Assembly (NCBI GenBank): GCA_963693305.1 | Contig: OY855908.1 | Coordinates: 3,524,501-3,588,500, forward strand | From: Meandrina meandrites | Lineage: Eukaryota > Cnidaria > Anthozoa > Scleractinia > Meandrinidae | Length of the DNA: 64,000 nucleotides | Direction: 5' to 3' | In this document: positions 33,094-63,490 of the stretch, one piece after another | Numbering within the stretch: position 1 is the stretch's first letter | Layout: each line of letters opens with the position of its first letter | Made by a program: the position numbers and the translations under genes | The notes under the pieces: generated by a model | Database searches by the model: none | The model's input: the letters and a program-made list of their open reading frames with translations, nothing else | What the model was told of the DNA's origin: nothing

Positions 33094-34491
33094 CCGAAGT
33101 GGAGGTGAACAGTACTGTGCTAATAACCTCCTTGTTTAATAACCAATCTGAAGGCGCGAAAAGCACTATTTACTCGTGTGGAAAGGGGTGGAATATATAT
33201 TATGTAGATTAGGTTATGCCATGTATTGATATGGAAATACCTTATAATCATCAATTTCGAAACAAGCTCCCTCGCAATTTCATTCATTTTCGTCTTTTTC
33301 TCCACCAACAAATATACTCTTGTATGACTAATCTGATTACCGGTATTTTTAAAGCTTAACGCAAATCTACGGGGCACGACTGAAATCGATTCCAGGCACA
33401 CTGGGCTGCTTTGGCCAACGAACTACGCAATTTTGGGAAATGAACCTCCCCTCGTTTCAAAACGCTCGCCGCCTACGACGGAAAAGTGCTGTACATGTTT
33501 GGACACGAAAACTTTTCGGGGCTCTTTTCGGGTTCCGAAAACCGTTTCTCAAATCGCACGGTTTTCCCCATGTTCGCCGGACCCTATTTTCAGCGGTGGG
33601 GTGGGGTGGGTGCAGACCATTGGTATCTGCCATTCTGTTTGCAAGGTAGTTGTAGTTGCAAGTTACAGCACCCAGGTAAGATTTCAAGGACAAAGTCAGA
33701 TTGTCTTTATAGAATTGAAGCGCAACTTGTCTTGGAAAAAATCGGAGACTTGACAATTGCATTTTACAAACCACATCATGGAATAATTTGACTAGATTTG
33801 TACTGTATTGGACAAAAAGCACGAATTAATCAAAATTCACAGAAATTCTGTTTCAATATTCAGTCCAGCCAACGGATTAATTTTAATCTGTTGCGATCAC
33901 ACCACTTTTCCAGTTTCACCACAGAACTGAGAAACTTAATTTCAAAATTTTTATTTCAAGGTACAAAGTCACAAATACGAATTTTGCACCATTTATTACA
34001 AGCTTTGTACCCTGTGACCTAGCTGTATTCCTTATGAAATCAAATCATTACGATCATAGGCCTTTTGGTTTCTCAAAAATTTTAAATTCCGGTCTAGGTA
34101 TCATTAGCTCTAGATTTGAACATTACAAAGCTTATTTTAACATTACAATTTGAAAGTTCAAATTTCAATAACTACCCTTTTTGAAAATGATTTCCTGAGT
34201 AATTTACACGTATTTTGTTCTGTTTCTTCATCACAATCACTAAAAAGATTCTATGCCACAAAGGCAGAGAATATCAAAGGACTAGACTATCAAAATACAG
34301 GAGATCACTTCTTTAAATTCAGCTTGTCTAAAGTAGCATAACAGAAAACAAAAAAGGAAAGTAACTAGAAAAACAGAAACTATCTAAATCATTAATGTTA
34401 GTTTTTATCCAAGCCTGGATATTTGCATTACTAACTAGGTTAGTAAATGTTGTGTTTGTAATGTCTTCACTTTAATATGAGCTTAAGCTGA
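33094..34491. other. Intergenic, 3' flank of the PRDM9-like gene
   Basis: No gene recognised. 33440-33620 contains facing CGAAAACTTTTCGGGG and TTTTCGGGTTCCGAAAACC words, giving several overlapping short frames of about 100 codons on both strands with no protein resemblance. The PRDM gene polyadenylation site is probably within this region; the minus strand has an AATAAA near 33950-33955. Confidence 0.4.
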
Positions 34492-37400
34492 CTACACAAG
34501 GGCTTCCTGCTCTGGCACAACTGCAGCAACATCCGCAACAACATCAGATAATGACTCTGTCGGCATCTCAACATCTCCATCACCATCATTATCGCCATCA
34601 CCATTGGCAGCTTGTGGCACATCATTAGCAGTGTTTTCAGAAGCCTGTGTTTCATCAACAGCATCAGTAGCTTCATTCTCTGCGACAGTTTGATTGGAGG
34701 TGGTTGTACTTGTCTCCTAACACAATGAAAAAAAAGGTATAACTAAATGTTTTACAATACAGTCATATAAAGCCCAGGCTAAATAAGGCACTCTCTGGTT
34801 CAATGCAATGCAGTGTTAATTATGAATTTTGGTGCAATATTTTTACCCATCAAGGTCTTGTTTAGGTTTGCATATGAAGAAATAAAAGACAACATCATAC
34901 TGTCTAGGCTGGTCAGGCTTGAAAAATCATATCGTTTAGCAGTAAACAATCTGGAGTCACACCCATATCAGTCTCATTTAGGAGCTTAATTCAAAATAAT
35001 TTTCGTGAAATTTCGGAACGAGGCAAGATGGGGGGAGGCATGAAAATCCCCAATTTTCGAGGGGTTCAAATAAAAAGGGACTGCTCATAGTCTACTCTCA
35101 GTTACTCTCCTTCATCAAATCCTAAATATTAAACCTCTCCTAATTTTCGTAAGGGACAGACCATTATTTTCCTGGAGGGGGGGTATGAAAAATTTTCCTT
35201 TGCAAACTCTGTTTTTTAATTTATGCACCTCTGCAAATATTTTTTTGGAAATGCAAACTAGTTTTTTTACACATTTCATCTTTGCAAGCAATTTACTTTG
35301 TCTTTTTAGGCCCTGCAAACAATTTTTTTTCAATGTTTTTCATACCCCCTCCAAAAAATAATGGTCTGTCCCTAAGAGTTATCATGAATTTTTGCTAGCA
35401 TGTCTTGTTCACTCTCATCTTTGTTTGGCAATGTACTGTTAAATTGACCAATTCCTCTACATCACATTTCTATCACTCACCTTTCCAGGTAAGGGCTTAT
35501 CTGGATGATTCTTACGCACATGCTTTAGACGGGCACCTGGCTGGGTAAATGTCTTCTCGCAGTGGTCGCACTTGTAAGGCCGACTACCAGTGTGGGTACG
35601 GACATGGCAAACCAAGGTAAACTCCACCGTGAAGGCCTTGCCACAAATGTGACACTTGTAAGGGCGTAATCCAGTGTGGATGCGGCTATGGCGTTTGAGA
35701 TCATTGGTCTGCGTAAAGGTCTTCCCACATTTGTCGCACTTAAATGGGCGTATACCAGTGTGGATCAATTCATGCCTGGACAGGGTGTTCCTGTGCGTGA
35801 AGGCCTTCCCACAAGTAGTGCACTTGAAGGCTTTTTCCTGGCTGTGAGTCCTCATATGGGACAACAAGGGTGACTGCAGTGCAAATGCCCGGCCACAGAT
35901 CTTACAGGAATAAGGCTTCACCCCAGTGTGTGTGCGACTGTGTGCTTGAAGACTGCCCTGCTGTGAGAAAGCACGACCACAGAGGTGACACTTGTATGGC
36001 TTCTCTCCAGTGTGAACCAGTTGGTGGCGTTGAAGGTGTTTCAGCAGAGTGAACTCCTTGCCACACTCCTCGCACTTGTGTTCTTTCACACCAGTGTGAA
36101 TCAACTTATGGCACTGCAGGGTGTAGTTGCGGATGAATGCCTTGCCACATTCGTCACATTTGAACTTCTTCAGCTTTTCATTCTGTTGGCGAGCATACTC
36201 TTCAGTGACTTTGATCTTAGGAATTGATGCACGTGGACCAACTGGCTGAGGGACAAAAATGCTTCTTTGTTGCCCTAACAAAGAAAATACTAGATTAGTA
36301 ACTTAAGATATAAGTAACGACCGTTAATATTACAAGGCCTAAGGTAGTTTTGTCATCAGAGGGCCAATAACTAAACTCAACCAAACAGATTGCTCCATTG
36401 CCAGTCCAATATTTTATAAGTCTTGGACCGGGTATTGTCCCAAGTGATCCATGCATTGTAATACATTGCAAAAGTAAAAACTAAACTTGACTGGCACGAA
36501 AAGTTCACTCATACTTTTTATTGGTTTGTAAAACAACGTTAGGGTATTCTTTTCTGACTGAAATTCTCGTGAGTCCTCAGTCAGAATCCCATTCTTGTTA
36601 TCCTTTCTGCTTTCTGCTTATGTTTATAAAAGTCTTTTAAGGTTGTGTAATAAATCTCTGATAACCAAGCTTGTTTGGGACTGTTCAAGGAGAATGTTGG
36701 CCCTCAGTCTGTTCATCCACGACCCTCACTGCACTTGGTCTAGTGTACTGTGAAGACCTAAATGCTGATATTCTGTAAGTATTGCCCTCATGCTTGGTTA
36801 ATAAGATGTATATATTTCTGGGTGCACTGTGAGCGTCAAGGACCACTGTCACAGTCTGGAGTCCATATAATGTGCTAACTATTAAGCAATTTCACCTCCA
36901 TTAATCTGAACAACAAAAAAGCGTGATGTATTTTTGTTATCTCACCTGTATTGCACTTGTACTTCAAATGACCAATAAGTGATGCAGGATTACTGTACAT
37001 TTTGCCACAGTTCTTGCATGCAAAGCTTTCGTCATTAGCTTCTACAGTAACAAGCAGAAGAAAAAAGGTTACAAAACATGGCATGGTACTTGTTAAAACT
37101 ACATGTAACGGCTCCTCCAATCAAACAAAAGCACTACACAGGGGGAGGTCCAGGATTTTTCTTAGGAGGGGAGGTGTAGTGAAGTTGAGTGCTCTACATA
37201 TATCCAATATTGATACATTGTCAATGCAGGCAAGCGACGAGAATAAGAAACGATGAATAAGAAAATCATCAACTACAATGCAGGGCATATAGTCTTGTCG
37301 TACCACCAATTCTCAGAATATTAAAAGAAAAGTATACGGCACCACTCAAAAGAAGTTGACTCAATCCTCGAAACTCTCAAAATTCTCTTGTGCCTCAAAG

Positions 37401-39716
37401 TTCAAGTGACTCGATTTTCAAGACACAAGAATCAAGGATTGAGAAGCAAGTATTTAGTTTGGAGATGCATGGAACCGTCAATTCACTTACTTTTGTGAGG
37501 TACTGCATAACAAGGAGAAGTACTTTTGATTTTAGAAATGAAAAGCACTACTGGATACCTTTATCCTTAGTCCCTCCTTTCTTCGAGGTTTTAATCCCAA
37601 GAATTTTGGCAAACTTTTCACCATAAAATGTCAACAGCTCATCTCCAATTTCAATCTGTTTGGTGGCCATGTAGTAAATATTTCCATCATACTGAACAGC
37701 CCGGATATTCTGATCCCCAACACTCTTCGAACAGTTCACATAACGTAACCAGTTGGACTGAAAAGCATCACGACCGTCTACCAAGTGCATCAGTTTCCCA
37801 TAGTCATCTCGCACCTATAATCAACCAAAACAAACACAAAGCTATAAATATTTGCTTGTATCTTGAATAGAATGCTATTCTACCACAGGTTTTCCTCCAG
37901 CATTTTAATTAAAAAATTTTCAGGTTTACAACAATTTGCTAGTACAAATAATTTATACACCTTGATGGGGAGAAGCACTGGGAGAGTTGAGTGTCTTGTC
38001 CATGAGCACAACACAGTAGACACTTCATGTACATGTACATGTACATGTAGTTACGCTCTTCCTCATTGTCTCACGAAAAATTTCAACTCAAAGGCAAATA
38101 GCCTTACAGAATTTTTACAAATGTATTGTATCACCGAGGAACATTTTTAAAAATAACACTGATCTTACCTCCCATACATATGGCGAATCTTTATAATTCT
38201 TTGCCTCCTCTGCGGTAACCTTTTTCCCAACAAATGGACCAAAAAAGTCATGTTTGGGAATAACACACTTGGCGAACACTCCTCGACCAGCCTTTGGGAT
38301 ATTGGATTCTTTCACCTCAAGTCCAGGAGGAACAATGACTTCTGCCTGAGCGACTGTCAAACAGGAAAACAAATGCACACCAAGTAACAGATTAGTTCAT
38401 CAATGTTGTAAATTATTATTTTGTCAAAATATTGTTGGGGGAATTTTTTGTTGATTAATCTTCAGGGTTTAAAATTGCATTCAAGAGTCTGTGCAACCAG
38501 TGTTTAATGAAGCCTGAATTCAGAAAAGTATTTTTCTAACTTTAGCCCAATATATTTTAATTTTTATTGAGCTGGCAGACGTTTTCCTCACTAAAGCGCA
38601 TGTAAGTTAAAACAAACTTCTCTAAGATATTTGATGAGAAAGCCGAAACTGCGCTAAAATATAATCAGTAAAGCGATCAACAACAATTTGAAAAGTCCTA
38701 TATCTGCAACCTGCAAACGCGCCGAAAACGAGGTCACATATTTATGACAGGAAAAGGAAACCAGTTTAACATTGCTCCATTCTACACTTGAATGGTTTTC
38801 TGCATTGTAAATATCACGCGTGACAGAAAATGTTACAAAATTGGAATTTTTCTCACGCGAAAGTTTTGGAAAGCTGAGGGGAAGTCCGTGCGGGTAAACA
38901 GGCAGCTCAAAGCGAAAACAACATCGGGCTTTCTTCGTTTTAACTGTCATCTCGGTGGTTTCATTCGCTTGGCTGTAAGTGTAAACCAATACATGAATAT
39001 GTAAATACGCGCACATCGAGAAGACCGTAAGGTTAATAGGCCTCTGAAAGCGTTTTAATTCAAATGTATATAAATTATCGAGCAAAGACACTATAAAACT
39101 AAAACTTGAGGTACACAAGCTTGGATCTTGGGGATCAATATGCATTTGAAAATCAATACAGATCAGTTTTAGTAGCCATTAGTCCTGCCTTGTACTGTAT
39201 GCAATTATTGTGAACACGCATACAAATGAACTTGAATTCCGAGATCACTCGACGCGCTTAGGAATTGTATCATTTTCGAGTCAACATTGTTTCCACTCGT
39301 CCTATCCGAGGGCAAGATTAGTCGTGTTTTCCAGTAGCTTTCTTCGAGAGTGGTCATCATTCGGGAAATACGAGAATTATTTGGAATAAAACTCGGGAAT
39401 CTTATTGCTAATTTATGCAGGCTGACCATGTGCTTGGACTAAAATTATAAACACCAAACTCACGTTTGGTAAGCTCCGCATCAGGTAAATCTTCTCCAAA
39501 GTAATACTTGAGCTCGATGATTTTACGGCGCACTGGCTTGGAGGATGTTCCTTTGTCGACGCTCTTCGACTGCCCATCTTCTCCAGCTTCTTCGTCTTCG
39601 CTTTCGCTGCTATCCGAACCCGTTTCTTCGCCATCGTCTTCCTCTTCAAAATCATCCGCGTCCACGCCAGTAATTTCAGGGTCTGTCTGCGTTTCGGCGT
39701 CCACTTTATTCGCCAT
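34492..39716 (-). CDS. PRDM9-like PR/SET-domain C2H2 zinc-finger protein, 602 aa, 6 exons (start provisional)
   Basis: Probable histone-lysine methyltransferase with a DNA-binding zinc-finger array, nuclear. Exons (3' to 5'): 34492-34716, 35481-36274, 36946-37041, 37559-37814, 38169-38353, 39464-39716; total 1809 nt, all phases agree. ATG 39714-39716 (AAAATGGCG) was chosen. Residues 1-84 are acidic (DADDFEEEDDGEETGSDSSE). The PR/SET domain spans about 90-225: PPGLEVKESNIPKAGRGVFA, GRDAFQSNWLRYVNCSKSVG and ELLTFYGEKFAKILGI, the last with the Tyr matching the catalytic region of PRDM9. A lone finger (FACKNCGKMYSNPASLIGHL, final ligand Cys) follows, then eight tandem C2H2 fingers at about 301-525, and an acidic Thr/Asn/Asp-rich tail ending EQEALV. 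KRAB and SSXRD modules were not recognised. The SET domain resembles PRDM9/PRDM7 most; orthology is inference. Possible extra 5' coding exons are listed separately. Confidence 0.88.
35153..35372. mobile_element. 220-bp PIF/Harbinger-like MITE with TAA target duplication
   Basis: GGGACAGACCATTATTTT at 35153 faces AAAATAATGGTCTGTCCC ending at 35372 (one arm has an extra A), continuing as GGAGGGGG...TATGAAAA / TTTTCATACCCCCTCC. TAA flanks it at 35150-35152 and 35373-35375. The 3-bp TWA duplication points to PIF/Harbinger. It is in the last intron of the PRDM9-like gene, about 110 bp from the zinc-finger exon. Confidence 0.75.
37950..38050. repeat. Degenerate SINE tail and (ACATGT)n microsatellite
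   Basis: TTATACACCTTGATGGGGAG and AGAGTTGAGTGTCTTG resemble the tail block of the SINE at 9926-10208. It is followed by a CATGTACATGTACATGTACA run at about 38028-38048. Intron of the PRDM9-like gene. Confidence 0.5.
38354..39463. other. First intron of the PRDM9-like gene
   Basis: No gene or clear repeat seen. A 163-codon minus frame (38654-39145) inside it has no acceptor-donor context or recognisable protein. Confidence 0.5.
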
Positions 39717-40296
39717 TTTTGCCTGCAACTCTTCCTCTTCTAAAGTCGAAACATCAACAATTTGCTGGTAAGATTGTAAAGGAATGTACTAACAGGCTCG
39801 CGATCACAACACGCTTTCTGTAACAAACGAATGTTAACTACCTTTGCTCTTCTTCGCAGAGGACCGCGTTCCAACTCCCATTTGTTCGACTCGTTGGCAC
39901 GCCGCACCGCAGCGCGAGGATATTCTGGCGTGATTTCGTCGCGTAGAGCGTTTTTAAAGCCCTGTCTCAGCTGTAATGATCGCGCTCACCAACCACCACA
40001 AGTCTTTCCAGAGCATGTAGAAACGCAAGCAGTGAGTGAACTTACTTCCCAAGCAGTTCACACAGTCTACCTTCGATCTGTCAATCATAATAGCACTACA
40101 ATGGCCTCTGCATTCGATTGGCTTGCGGCAAACAAATGGCTTTCACAGCTTTCCCGCCAGTTCTTTTGTTATTAATGTTATTTTAAATTCCTTGCATAAT
40201 AATAAGTAACCGTTTGCATTAGAAAATCAAATTACATGTACATTATTGATAAAGAAAACTATTTTTTCAGTTTCTTTCGAATTTTTTGCCACTCAC

Positions 40297-40493
40297 CGGG
40301 AACAATATTTTTACAGATCGCTTTTCCAAGCGCTTTCTTTTTGTAATATTTACCGTGCCCCTGTAATACAATGGACAGACATTAAATAAAAAATATTTCA
40401 GGTGTCCTGATCAAAACAGGTAGATCAGTAGCCGATGACCTGGTATGTCTTCCTGTTTTTGTGACAGGTTTTCTGGTCGATCTCCTGACTTCG
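40297..40493 (-). other. Two candidate upstream exons of the PRDM9-like gene
   Basis: Exon 40440-40493 has acceptor TTGCAG and donor CAG|GTCATC and reads RSQEIDQKTCHKNRKTYQ. Exon 40297-40360 has acceptor TATTACAG and donor CCCG|GTGAGT and reads GHGKYYKKKALGKAICKNIV then PG. The second ends in phase 1 and joins in frame to an acceptor CTTTAG before AAGAGGAAGAG, which runs through EEEELQAK into the assigned ATG 39714-39716. No further 5' exon with an initiator was found. They may instead be 5' UTR exons or chance. Confidence 0.35.
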
Positions 40494-42452
40494 CTGCAAG
40501 AGACAAAATAAAATAACAATGAAATGAAAACAATCAGAAGATTCAGTTATTTACAAAGATTATCAGATAAAGCCTTGACTTTCCAACTGCGAATGGAACT
40601 GTCGGACAGTTACCGACATCGAAGGGTCATCGAACTGCCTTTGTTAGCAGTGCGTTACATGTCACGCAATGTCCAGCCGAGCTATTTCTGTCTGCACGTG
40701 GGCTATATACTCGGCATTCAAGCCAATTTGACAAACAAGTCTGGAGCAGATTTTAGCCGGAACTTGGTGTTCATGGGATCAACAATAGACTTGGTAAACA
40801 AGCTTTAAAATGCAGAGCTGATCAACAACAATTATATGACATTACATTCCCCTGATGAAGGTTGGTTTTGTCCAACCGAAATATTTGACCAAAATAAATA
40901 CAACACATCAGTTTTCAGCTGTTTGATCAACCCAGCAAGTTTGTCTGCTGCAAGTCAGTCACTGAATCAGTGAAGCAGCTTTCGTGCACTGAAAGCTAGT
41001 ACTGATCCCCTCTGTTCCACAATCGTAGTATCAATTGACAGTACTTTTAGTCCATTTTATATTTTAATCATCTGTGAGGAAATAACTTACTTTTGCTATT
41101 TTAGGGATGAAACATTTTATTTTGGGATCAGAGGGAAGGGGGGGGGGGGGGGGGGAGGAACAAAGTCAAATTTCCGTCTGCGCGGAGGCTAACCAAAAAA
41201 ATCATGCACAGCAAAAGTAGAGAAAAGGGGAGGAGGGGTGGCGCAGTGGTGAGAGCGCTCGCCTCGCACCAGTGTGGCCCGGGTTCGACTCGGACCGGCG
41301 TCATATGTGGGTCGAGTTTGTTGTTGGTTATCATGCTTGCTCCGAGGGTTTTTCTCCGGGTTCAGTCTTCACTTTTCCTCCCTTTTCAGTGTTTTGCCTC
41401 ATTTTGCTACCTAGTCCCCAAACGATCGTAATTCAATAAGCAAAAGAAAGGCAAGCGCGATGAGAAACCCCCTTTCTAAAGCTTCCCACGCACTCAGAAG
41501 GTATCGTTTCCGAGCTGTTTTAGTCTAAAAGAGGATGCGGTTTTTTTTTCACCGGGATCTACGAGACTAAAATGCGACAAATGTTTAAGAGCTGAAAACT
41601 TTTTCTCTGGAAACAATTTTTTTTTTCACGTGAGCTACGGAACATATCTGATCGAAAATAGGGCAACTGGGTTGGAGACGAAAACTTTTTGTCTGGAAAC
41701 GGGTCAGGGCAGTTTCGGTACACCCCGGTCTAACCCAACATCCCGGATTGAACGTGTTTCAATTGCAAATTGAGTAAGGATAAAAGACTGCATGTAATAA
41801 CGCAATGTTTTTCTGAAATAAAATAATTTATTGTCATTTTTAACTTAGAACTGTGCCTTGCAGAAGACGTTACATGGTGTGCTTATAAGAACGTTACGTC
41901 TTTAATTTGTTGGCAAGTCGAGCAAAGTTTTTCTTTTCTTATAAGTTGCGCAAATCATACCCTGGTCACAGAGGCTTTGTTTCTTCCTTCCTGTACTGAG
42001 AACAAAAACGCTCAAACTTCATTGAAAGGTAGCTAACCCATCTGATCCACTGATTCCACTAACCTTAGCAAAGCGCGCGTTTCCACTCTAAACAAATTTT
42101 TGCCTTATGACACGAGTTTCACTGTAAATTCGGTCACTAAATGAACCTACTCTGAATACTCCACAACACGCGAAGAAAACTATTAATTCGAAAACAAGTA
42201 AAAAGAAAATTTTCGGTCGTTACAAAGCAGTGCAGCCACGCATGAAATGAAGATTTCATAGATAGGCGCCTTTTATTATCTTTCTTGGTTTTAAAATCGA
42301 ATTTTATGTACAAGGAACTTGCTAAATACTAAAAAAATGTCTAAAGCGAAATGGAGTATTGTAGCGGGGATTTGTCTTGCACGACCATGACTTTGAGGGC
42401 CATTCATGACATGCGAGTCAGCGTGATGTAATGAACAGAAGGACGACTCTGC
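40494..42452. other. Intergenic DNA and DDX46 3' UTR
   Basis: No gene is recognised. Minus-strand AATAAA candidates for DDX46 are at 42272-42277 and 41827-41832. A SINE lies at 41232-41410, a G-run at 41138-41156 and a ribozyme-like motif near 40857. Confidence 0.45.
41232..41410 (+). mobile_element. tRNA-derived SINE of a second family
   Basis: GAGGGGTGGCGCAGTGGTGA and GAGCGCTCGCC form an A-box-like head, and CCCGGGTTCGACTCGG is a near-perfect B-box. The tail has TTGCTCCGAGGGTTTTTCTC then CGGGTT. It differs from the 9926-10208 family in head and tail. Confidence 0.75.
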
Positions 42453-61800
<19,348 letters not shown>

Positions 61801-63430
61801 CTGTCACAGGGTCAGTCAAAGTGATGTTCAAGAATTCTAAGTTTCCCTAAAAAAATTCCAGCAGTAGTCATGTTAATTTTGATCAGGAACAAGAACATTG
61901 TCCATCCGCAAATTATTAGTGGCACATAACCTCCCCCAATAGTTGACAATGCCATATAAACTTCTTCTGATACTATTTGGGCTGTTAGGTATGTATGCAT
62001 TCGTTGAGTGGACAGTTCAACTGGTTAAGCAAACTGGCAGCGTTTAAAGGCACCTAGCCTGTGTGCAGACAGAAATTTGACTCTGTAGAGTCAAACTGAC
62101 ATCTGCATGCAGGCTAAACTTGTTCTGATACTATTCATGCATTTGTTTGGTGGGTAGTTCAACCAGTTAAGCAAACTGACAGTGCTAAAGGCCACCTAGC
62201 ATGTCTGCAGACAGAATTTTAACTCTGTAGTCTGCATGCAGGCTAAATGGCACCGAGTTTATTAGTAATCATAGCCTTGTAATCATAACACCTTTGGCAT
62301 TGCACTCACTGTTTTGGTGGGAGACTCAAGCTGTCTTGAGACTCATATCTCTGGTGCAAGACTTTTGGTAATTGTGAAGAAGAGCTCCCCTCAACCGACT
62401 GTTGGTCGTCAGTCGGCCAACAGGCTACCGACAGTCGGCCGACCGACGACCGACAGTTGGCTGACAGACGACTGACAGTCGGTTGAGGGGAGCTGTTCTT
62501 CACAATTACCAGACTTTCATACTTTGATTGGTCCATAAGTATAGCACACAAGTTCTTACGACCTTTAGTTCTTACATAGCATGAAATGGACTCAGAAGTT
62601 ATGCAGGAAATATCATTTAGGAGAACAAAGACTTTAAACATTTACCAGGGAGCAAGCCCCCAGATCTCAATCCAGCTGACCAACAGAAAAATTTGGCACC
62701 TATGAATCTGCCATGTTTACCTAATATTACTCTCCACAAGAAGCACGTGCGATAATGACATTTCACGAGTAAGTACTGCATTTTGATTTGGGAAATATTT
62801 AGAGACTTAATCGTACCTATGGGGCGTATTCAGTTATATAGACCACTGAACCAGTTAAAATAGTGTGTGCTTTCAAAGTAGATTCACTTGGTACCTCAAA
62901 ATATATACTTCATTTTCATCAATGAGGTATTGAGGTGAGTAGCGATCGTGTATGTTTTACTAAAGGTTTGTAATTTACAAAGCAAAACGTCAATTCAAAA
63001 CTCGCATACATAACAACTCACGTACTTACAGGAAAGAATATGGCCTGTTGTATAGGTGGATGATTTTATAACATGGTTATTTTTCAAAGAAATCATCCAA
63101 CAACATAATGTTTGGAAGACGGAAAGAGGACGATCAATCGACTCTAATTCCACTCATTCCCAGTCCTTTGTCGAGTTACTCTTGGTAAGCGGCAAACTCG
63201 AAATCAAAATACCTACTTTATGTATGGAAACACATATTGTCCCCCGAATGAACTCTCCTGGACTGACTACCCGCTCTCATTTCCCTATCTTGACATACTG
63301 TCAACTTTCTTCTGTCGTCGATTCCCCGGCTCAGTTTAAACTGCCAAGATCGAAACAAAAAGCTAAACGAAACGAAAAGCTGTAATAAGCCATAACAACT
63401 AGACGAATAAACAACAATATGTGGTTTTAC
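61801..63430. other. 5' UTR intron of DDX46: repeats only
   Basis: The intron has acceptor GTGACAG directly before the DDX46 ATG. It contains a direct duplication (about 61975-62120 and 62133-62250; shared CAAACTG, CACCTAGC, TGCAGACAGAA) and a 144-bp palindrome at 62367-62510. A 109-codon plus frame at 63056-63385 shows no recognisable protein. Confidence 0.6.
62367..62510. repeat. 144-bp palindrome built of CGACAGTCGG units
   Basis: The left arm GGTAATTGTGAAGAAGAGCT, CCCCTCAACCGACTGT is inverted at the right (ACAGTCGGTTGAGGGG, AGCTGTTCTTCACAATTACC). The middle is made of short CCGACAGTCGGCCGACCGAC-like units that are themselves near-palindromic. Confidence 0.8.
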
Positions 63431-63490
63431 CTAAAGAGCACTAATGACGGAGCACATCGAGGAAGACGAAGGTTCGTACGCCATTATGAC
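63431..63490 (-). other. Probable non-coding first exon of DDX46 with an upstream ORF
   Basis: A donor TTTAG|GTAAAACC at 63431/63430 matches the acceptor that directly precedes the DDX46 ATG. The exon contains its own ATG (63482-63484) opening a 17-residue frame (MAYEPSSSSMCSVISAL) that stops with TAG exactly at the exon end. The 5' limit is not determinable. Upstream translation could dampen DDX46 output; this is inference. Confidence 0.4.

Noticed and set aside
33433..33822. Overlapping frames of 100-120 codons on both strands
   Set aside because: They arise from facing GAAAAC/GTTTTC words; the proteins match no family and have no splice context.
38654..39145. 163-codon minus-strand frame
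   Set aside because: Lies wholly in the first intron of the PRDM9-like gene, with no start context, domain or splice support.
40037..40079. Additional PRDM exon with donor GGAA|GTAAGT
   Set aside because: Joining it after the phase-1 exon 40297-40360 gives an immediate stop, so it cannot be a coding exon in that chain.
39831..40175. 114-codon plus frame upstream of the PRDM9-like gene
   Set aside because: Overlaps the GC-richer 5' region of the opposite gene; no recognisable protein.
40524..40808. 94-codon plus frame as a retroelement protein
   Set aside because: No reverse-transcriptase or endonuclease motif could be recognised.
63056..63385. 109-codon plus frame near the DDX46 first exon
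   Set aside because: Composition looks random, no domain, and it lies within the 5' UTR intron.
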